From: Epiperipatus broadwayi
Lineage: Eukaryota > Onychophora > Udeonychophora > Euonychophora > Peripatidae
Assembly: GCA_028023455.1 (NCBI GenBank)
Contig: JAQFVV010000152.1
Span: 686,001 to 750,000 of the forward strand
DNA length: 64,000 nt
Reading direction: 5' to 3'
The notes under the pieces: model-generated
Told to the model about the DNA's origin: nothing
The model's input: the letters and a program-made list of their open reading frames with translations, nothing else
Database searches by the model: none
Made by a program: the position numbers and the translations under genes
Shown here: piece after piece, positions 59,529 through 64,000 of the stretch
Layout of the letters: every line of letters begins with the position of its first letter
How positions within the stretch are numbered: position 1 is the stretch's first letter

Positions 59529-59540
59529 CATTAAAAGAGA

Positions 59541-59580
<40 letters not shown>

Positions 59581-59585
59581 TCTCT
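59483..59585. repeat. two overlapping AT-cored palindromes
   Basis: TTCTTTTAATGTTATAT...ATATAACATTAAAAGA (59483-59538) overlaps AGAGAATCATATAT...ATATATGATTCTCT (59536-59585). Each is a (TA)n run closed by unique inverted flanks, so each can extrude as a hairpin. Confidence 0.88.
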
Positions 59586-59589
59586 TGCC

Positions 59590-61091
59590 AGACAGACACA
59601 CATTAACTAACACCAATCTACCTGATATATCAATGTATTCAATGCAGCATGAATACGATAGCACAATACAGCACTGTCAGAAATATACATCTGAACAGCA
59701 TGATTATTGAAAAGAAATATCTCTCATCCAGTACAGGAATACTTCATCTTTCTGGCGAGAAGAACAATAAAAAAGAAAACTTCATAGGAAGGGATTGCGG
59801 TTCTTTTTGCCATCTTACTATCCCATTCCATAGGCTAATGGGGTGATCCAAGGAGCAGGGAATACTGTCTATTTCTGATGGTCAGTAAGAAATGGGTCTT
59901 ATTTTGCCCAAGTGCAGCATATAAGATGATCCTGTATGTAGCGGATCTTCATGCTACATTTACTAATTACACCAATACATCCAATCTATTGACCAATTTA
60001 ACAGCAAAACAAATAACCTAAGATTCACCCTCCCTTAAACTAACATAACTTTACTAATCTATATAGCCATTCACACCTGATTTAAATTTAACATGATTTA
60101 ATTAAAAGTTTTAGCTTAATGTGGAAAAAAAACATAATAAACACTAAATTAATGGAAATGATTTTAATTTTACATATGATAAAAATAATTATTAATGAAT
60201 GATTTAGTTTGGTCAGATAGGAATTTCTATTTAAATACTGGGAAAGTTTTATACTTAATGTTTGTGAATTATTTAAAAGTTCTTACAGTTTTAAAAGATT
60301 AAGTCCATACTTTTTAGTTGTTTATAATTTGAATACAGTGTTAATTCTCATGATGCCCTGCAGGAGACAGGTATGCTGTTGCCAATCTGTTTGTATTTGT
60401 CTGGAGGTCCTTTGCTCTACTTGGTATAACTTTTCAGGATCTTATCGCAGGACCCTGGTGTCTGCAATATAAGAAAATGATACTTCCATTTTTTCTTTCT
60501 TTTGGAAAAACTGAAGGGATTGAAAGTGCATCTTTTCAATGCCTTCTCCTTCAATTCTTCTAGCACTAACATATATAAACATGTACTATATTATTTCCAT
60601 TCTTTTCATTTTTATATTAAATCTCGGATTGCCTGGACATGATGTCATGATGATAATGATCCTTTTGCTGTGGTCCATTTCCTGAGGGATTTTTTTATTG
60701 GCTATTCTGTTATTATTGTTTATCTCTCCTATCTGACCTTTAATTACAAATTTTGAGATGCCCAAGGGCTAGTTTACTTAAGACTAATTAAAAATAATCA
60801 TTTCCATTTTTTAGCCTTTTACACAATAGTATTAATTAAATTTGTACATTATTAAAGATATATTTTTATCTTTAAATCCTTTAAGTTTTTGTTGAAAATT
60901 TAGTTTAAAATCCTTTTTTTAATCAAGTTTTCTTTTAATAATTTTCCATCTGTGAAATTTTATATATATACGAGTTTAGATGACTTAATTTTCAATTTTT
61001 AATTTTTAAAAAGAAGTTTTTATTTGCGAACTTTTTGTTTTTAATTTCTAATTTTACTTATTATCATAATGTAACAGCATGTATACCCATT

Positions 61092-61096
<5 letters not shown>
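59590..61096. other. AT-rich DNA, nothing recognised
   Basis: No supported gene. A less AT-rich patch near 60350-60480 gives no recognisable translation. Confidence 0.35.

Positions 61097-61133
<37 letters not shown>
61097..61133. repeat. (TA)n microsatellite
   Basis: About 18 TA units directly upstream of repeat family C. Confidence 0.9.
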
Positions 61134-61136
<3 letters not shown>

Positions 61137-61142
61137 ATCACT

Positions 61143-61560
61143 AGATATTTCTGATATAAGTTAAAATGTATATTCCTTATTCACATACCCTATTTAGTAT
61201 ATGTACATAATAATATGTGTGTATATAAGTGCTTAAAAATATGAAATTTTTTTTAAGTGAAAGATGTTTAACATTTTTATTTTGATTAAAAAAATTATTT
61301 ATTTATTTTAAAAAATGCTTACTAAAACTATATTGTAAATGAACTTCACTTGATATATATAATTTTACTTTAAATCAATTTTATACTTATAGCGTATATA
61401 TATCAGTAAATATTTTTTGCAGTAAGATATATACTTTATGTATATATAATATTTAGTATGTGTACATAATAATATATGTCTATATAAATGATTAAAAATA
61501 TGAGATATTCTTTTAAGTGAAATGTATTTTACTTTTACCAATTTTTATTTTTATTTAAAA
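61143..61560 (+). repeat. repeat family C, about 1.6 tandem units
   Basis: Units start near 61143 and near 61404 (period about 260 bp), with the same landmarks as 6850-7160: TATTTAGTATATGTACATAATAATAT, TTAAAAATATGA(A/G)AT and AAAACTATATTGTAAATGAA. Confidence 0.55.
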
Positions 61561-62680
61561 AAAATTGTTTTAAACAAACTATTCTAAACAATTTTCTTAT
61601 CATTTAAATGAAGCAATTGTAACAAATAAAATTGATAATGAGCATTATTTAAAACATACCTCCCACTTTTTCTATTTATTTAAAAAATAATGTCCTATCA
61701 ATTTCATAATCATTTTAAATAAATGTATATTGAGCTTAAATATATTAAATATTGATTTTAAAAATTAAAATGTTATTAGATTGAACAGACATTTTTTATA
61801 CTGCTCTCTTATGAGTCTTATTCAAAACAAATGAAAGTTATAAGAATAATTTTAACTGATGTACATGAAATTATTAAATATTTTTAATATTTTCCTGCCC
61901 TTTGCTCTCTATATAAGAAACTAGGTGAGCTATTGAAAAGATCAGTTTTTCATAAAGATTAGGTTGACATTACTTATATACCAGATTTCAAGCAATTGTA
62001 TTTAATTTAAATATGTTAAACCTCAATTGTATAATTTTATTCTCACTTAAAATGATCATAATTTAACAAATAAACAAACAAACAAAACAATTTTTCAACT
62101 TTAATAAAAGCATTGAAAAATATATTAAAATACATATATTTCTAAAAAATTAAACAAATCAAAACAAAGTATTCAGAATTAGTAATAATTACAATAATAA
62201 TCACCCTTTCATGTTATTGCTAATTTTGTTTAGACTTCAAATTTTTTAAATAGCAAGGAATGTTTAAAAATTTTAAATACACCTGGGTCTCTTTTTGAAC
62301 AGATTTTTTAAATGTGATTTTGAAATTATGTGATTCATGTTTCTTCTTAATATCTTTTTATGCACTTTTCTTTTATGCGATAAAGAAGTTCATATTTCAC
62401 TTAAAATCAAGATTTCCCAGTTTTATACACATGCATTAAATTTTATATACTTTAAATGTCTGTTGGATAAAGGTTTAGCAATAAATTTGAATACCACAGA
62501 AGATTTAGAGAAAGATAATGAAACTGAAGTGGAACCTGTTTGTTTCACAGCAAAAATGATTTGAGAAAGTCTTCAACTTTCTAATCAATTGGAAAATCAT
62601 TTCCTTGTTAATGACATGAATTAAGAACTAAATTCCAATGAGAGCTAAATATTTGTATGTCTATGTATGTTTATATTTTC
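61561..62680. other. AT-rich DNA, one unrecognised small frame
   Basis: A 75-codon plus-strand frame at 62337-62564 ends in a more balanced stretch (NTTEDLEKDNETEVEPVCFT) that looks less random than most local translations. It has no domain I recognise and no clear splice borders. Confidence 0.3.
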
Positions 62681-62832
62681 TTTTATACACATATATACAT
62701 GGAGAAACTTTTAGACAGAAAAAAGTTATAAGTAAAAATACTTAAAAAGAATATATCTTTAAAAGTTTTTAAATATTTTTACTTATAACTTTTTTCTGTC
62801 TAAAAGTTTCTCCATGTATATACGTGTATAAA
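62681..62832. repeat. 150-bp near-perfect palindrome
   Basis: The arms (62681-62748 and 62766-62832) match almost base for base: TATACACATATATACATGGAG and its complement at the edges, CTTTTAGACAGAAAAAAGTT and complement inside, with a loop of about 17 bp. It is a MITE-like fold-back or hairpin element without coding capacity. Confidence 0.85.
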
Positions 62833-63446
62833 GAAAAATTTAACTGTTAATCATTATTAACACACTCATGGAAGTGTTATATATATAGAGAGAGAGAGAG
62901 TTGCCTTGTAAAAGTTTATTCTCTAACAGCTAGACATAGCAGTCTGGATATCATGAGCTTCATAAACAATTAGTAAAATCATTGTCTCAAAGTATAATTA
63001 CTGATTACATTGTCAACAGAAAACCATTAACACCACATGATACTGAAGTTGGAGCTAATTGTATTTTTTTTTGTGATAAATCTGATGTCTTAATAGTTCA
63101 CAAATGAACCATAGTCAAATAGTGATAATGATTAAAATATGTATGAAAAAATGTAAAATGAATTACACATAAAAACATATTGCTTTGAATAAAATTAAAT
63201 AGTTAATAAATAAAAGGAAAAATGTTTTTGATACATGAAAGAATTTGAATTGTGTATTTTTTTTTTTAAAAAAATCTAAATTTGAACCTTGTTTAGTTTG
63301 CCTTTGAAATGGAAGTTTTAATTGAACAATTTGTCCATTTCACAATAAAAAGAAATGGCAAGATTAAATATGAAATTAAAATTTTGGAATTAATAATATT
63401 TTAGAGGTTATAATTAAAAATGTAAAAGTCGGCAGTGAATTTTTTT
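62833..63446. other. AT-rich DNA with a short (GA)n
   Basis: (GA)n at about 62885-62902; nothing else supported. Confidence 0.4.
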
Positions 63447-63672
63447 CCAATGTCATCATCATCATCATCATCAACCATTAACAATCCACTGCAGGATGAA
63501 GGTCTCTCCAAGTTCAATCCATCTTTTCCTATCTTTAGCTTCTCTTCTCCACATCACCCCTGCACACTTTCTTATTTCATCCATCCATCTCACATGTGGT
63601 CTCTTTCTGGGTCTTTTACAATCTCTTGGAATCCAGTTTAAAATTTCAATTGTCCATCTGTTATCATCTCTG
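63447..63672 (-). mobile_element. RTE-type LINE, short 3' end
   Basis: The (TCA)n tail complement at 63455-63475 is followed, on the minus strand, by the last 60 or so codons of the family at 10287: DNRWTIEILNWIPR, KRPHVRWMDEIRKC, ending GETFILQW. It is cut off 5' near 63672. It closely resembles the 10.3-kb copy, so it is a recent but very truncated insertion. Confidence 0.85.
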
Positions 63673-63902
63673 ATGTAAGGAAATGTAAATAAAAAAAGAG
63701 CGACAGAGACAATCTATTTTTTTCTCTTCTTTTTTTTTGTTCGCAAAAAAACATGATATAATGAACATAAAATTTGTACCCATAACATGTTTTGAAGAGA
63801 ATAAAGAGGGCGTTTTAAAAAAAAAATATGTTGTTGTAATGATTCAATTGTTATATTTACCCTAGATGGCAATAATATATGTTGTTTAAAAACATGTTAT
63901 TT
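63673..63902. other. AT-rich DNA, nothing recognised
   Basis: No supported feature. Confidence 0.4.
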
Positions 63903-64000
63903 GTTAAATCAGGCAAAACTCACTATATATATATTGCCACACACAGCAAGCTTGAGTAATCAATGGATGCCAGAAGGCTTGTGCATAAAATCTCCATCTA
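63903..64000. mobile_element. fold-back element family F, second copy cut by the window end
   Basis: Starts AAATCAGGCAAAACTC and follows the left arm of 46833-47078 through GAGTAATCAATGGATGCC and AGAAGGCTTGTGCATAAAATCTC to the last base. The right arm should lie within about 150 bp beyond the window. Confidence 0.8.

Overview
The window is non-coding, repeat-rich DNA from an animal. It is very AT-rich (by eye about three quarters A+T) with many (TA)n runs. I see no operons, no bacterial signals, no convincing host gene exons, no functional tRNA or rRNA and no CRISPR. Almost everything recognisable is a transposable element, mostly broken. The mix (a tRNA-derived SINE, Penelope-like elements with GIY-YIG endonuclease, RTE-type LINEs with (TGA)n tails, a CR1-group LINE with a PHD plus SGNH-esterase ORF1, and LINEs with zinc-knuckle ORF1) fits an AT-rich invertebrate such as a mollusc or chelicerate. 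The species cannot be fixed from this sequence alone.

Layout. 0-10 kb: a SINE (720-955), a decayed coiled-coil-like ORF on the minus strand (2349-3455), two copies of an unnamed dispersed repeat (1900-2205, 5868-6128), and a 0.67-kb hairpin made of two outward-facing 3' ends of a Penelope-like element (6137-6808). 10-25 kb: a 5'-truncated RTE-type LINE with an open RT frame (10287-11310), a diverged repeat family (13000-13535 and 22900-24655, the second split by a hAT-like non-autonomous insertion), and a full-structure Penelope-like element with about 265-bp inverted terminal copies (17004-19391). 25-33 kb: a 7.8-kb imperfect palindrome. Each arm carries, from centre outwards, a Penelope-like fragment, a spacer, and an RTE-type LINE whose 3' tail is the outer end of the arm. 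33-40 kb: a fold-back repeat and a CR1-group LINE with tandem 5'UTR monomers. 40-46 kb and 51.5-57.9 kb: two members of one LINE family in opposite orientation. The minus-strand copy is nearly intact. Between and after them are fold-back elements (46833-47078, 48720-49790, 62681-62832, 63903-64000) and a short RTE 3' end (63447-63672).

How the parts relate. None of the elements looks autonomous as read; each has stops or frameshifts. The best preserved is the minus-strand LINE at 51.5-57.9 kb, with two frame breaks and two in-frame stops plus one ORF1 overlap. The most unusual pattern is that three separate loci (6.1-6.8, 17.0-19.4 and 25.4-33.2 kb) show inverted repeats whose outer ends are retroelement 3' ends facing outwards.
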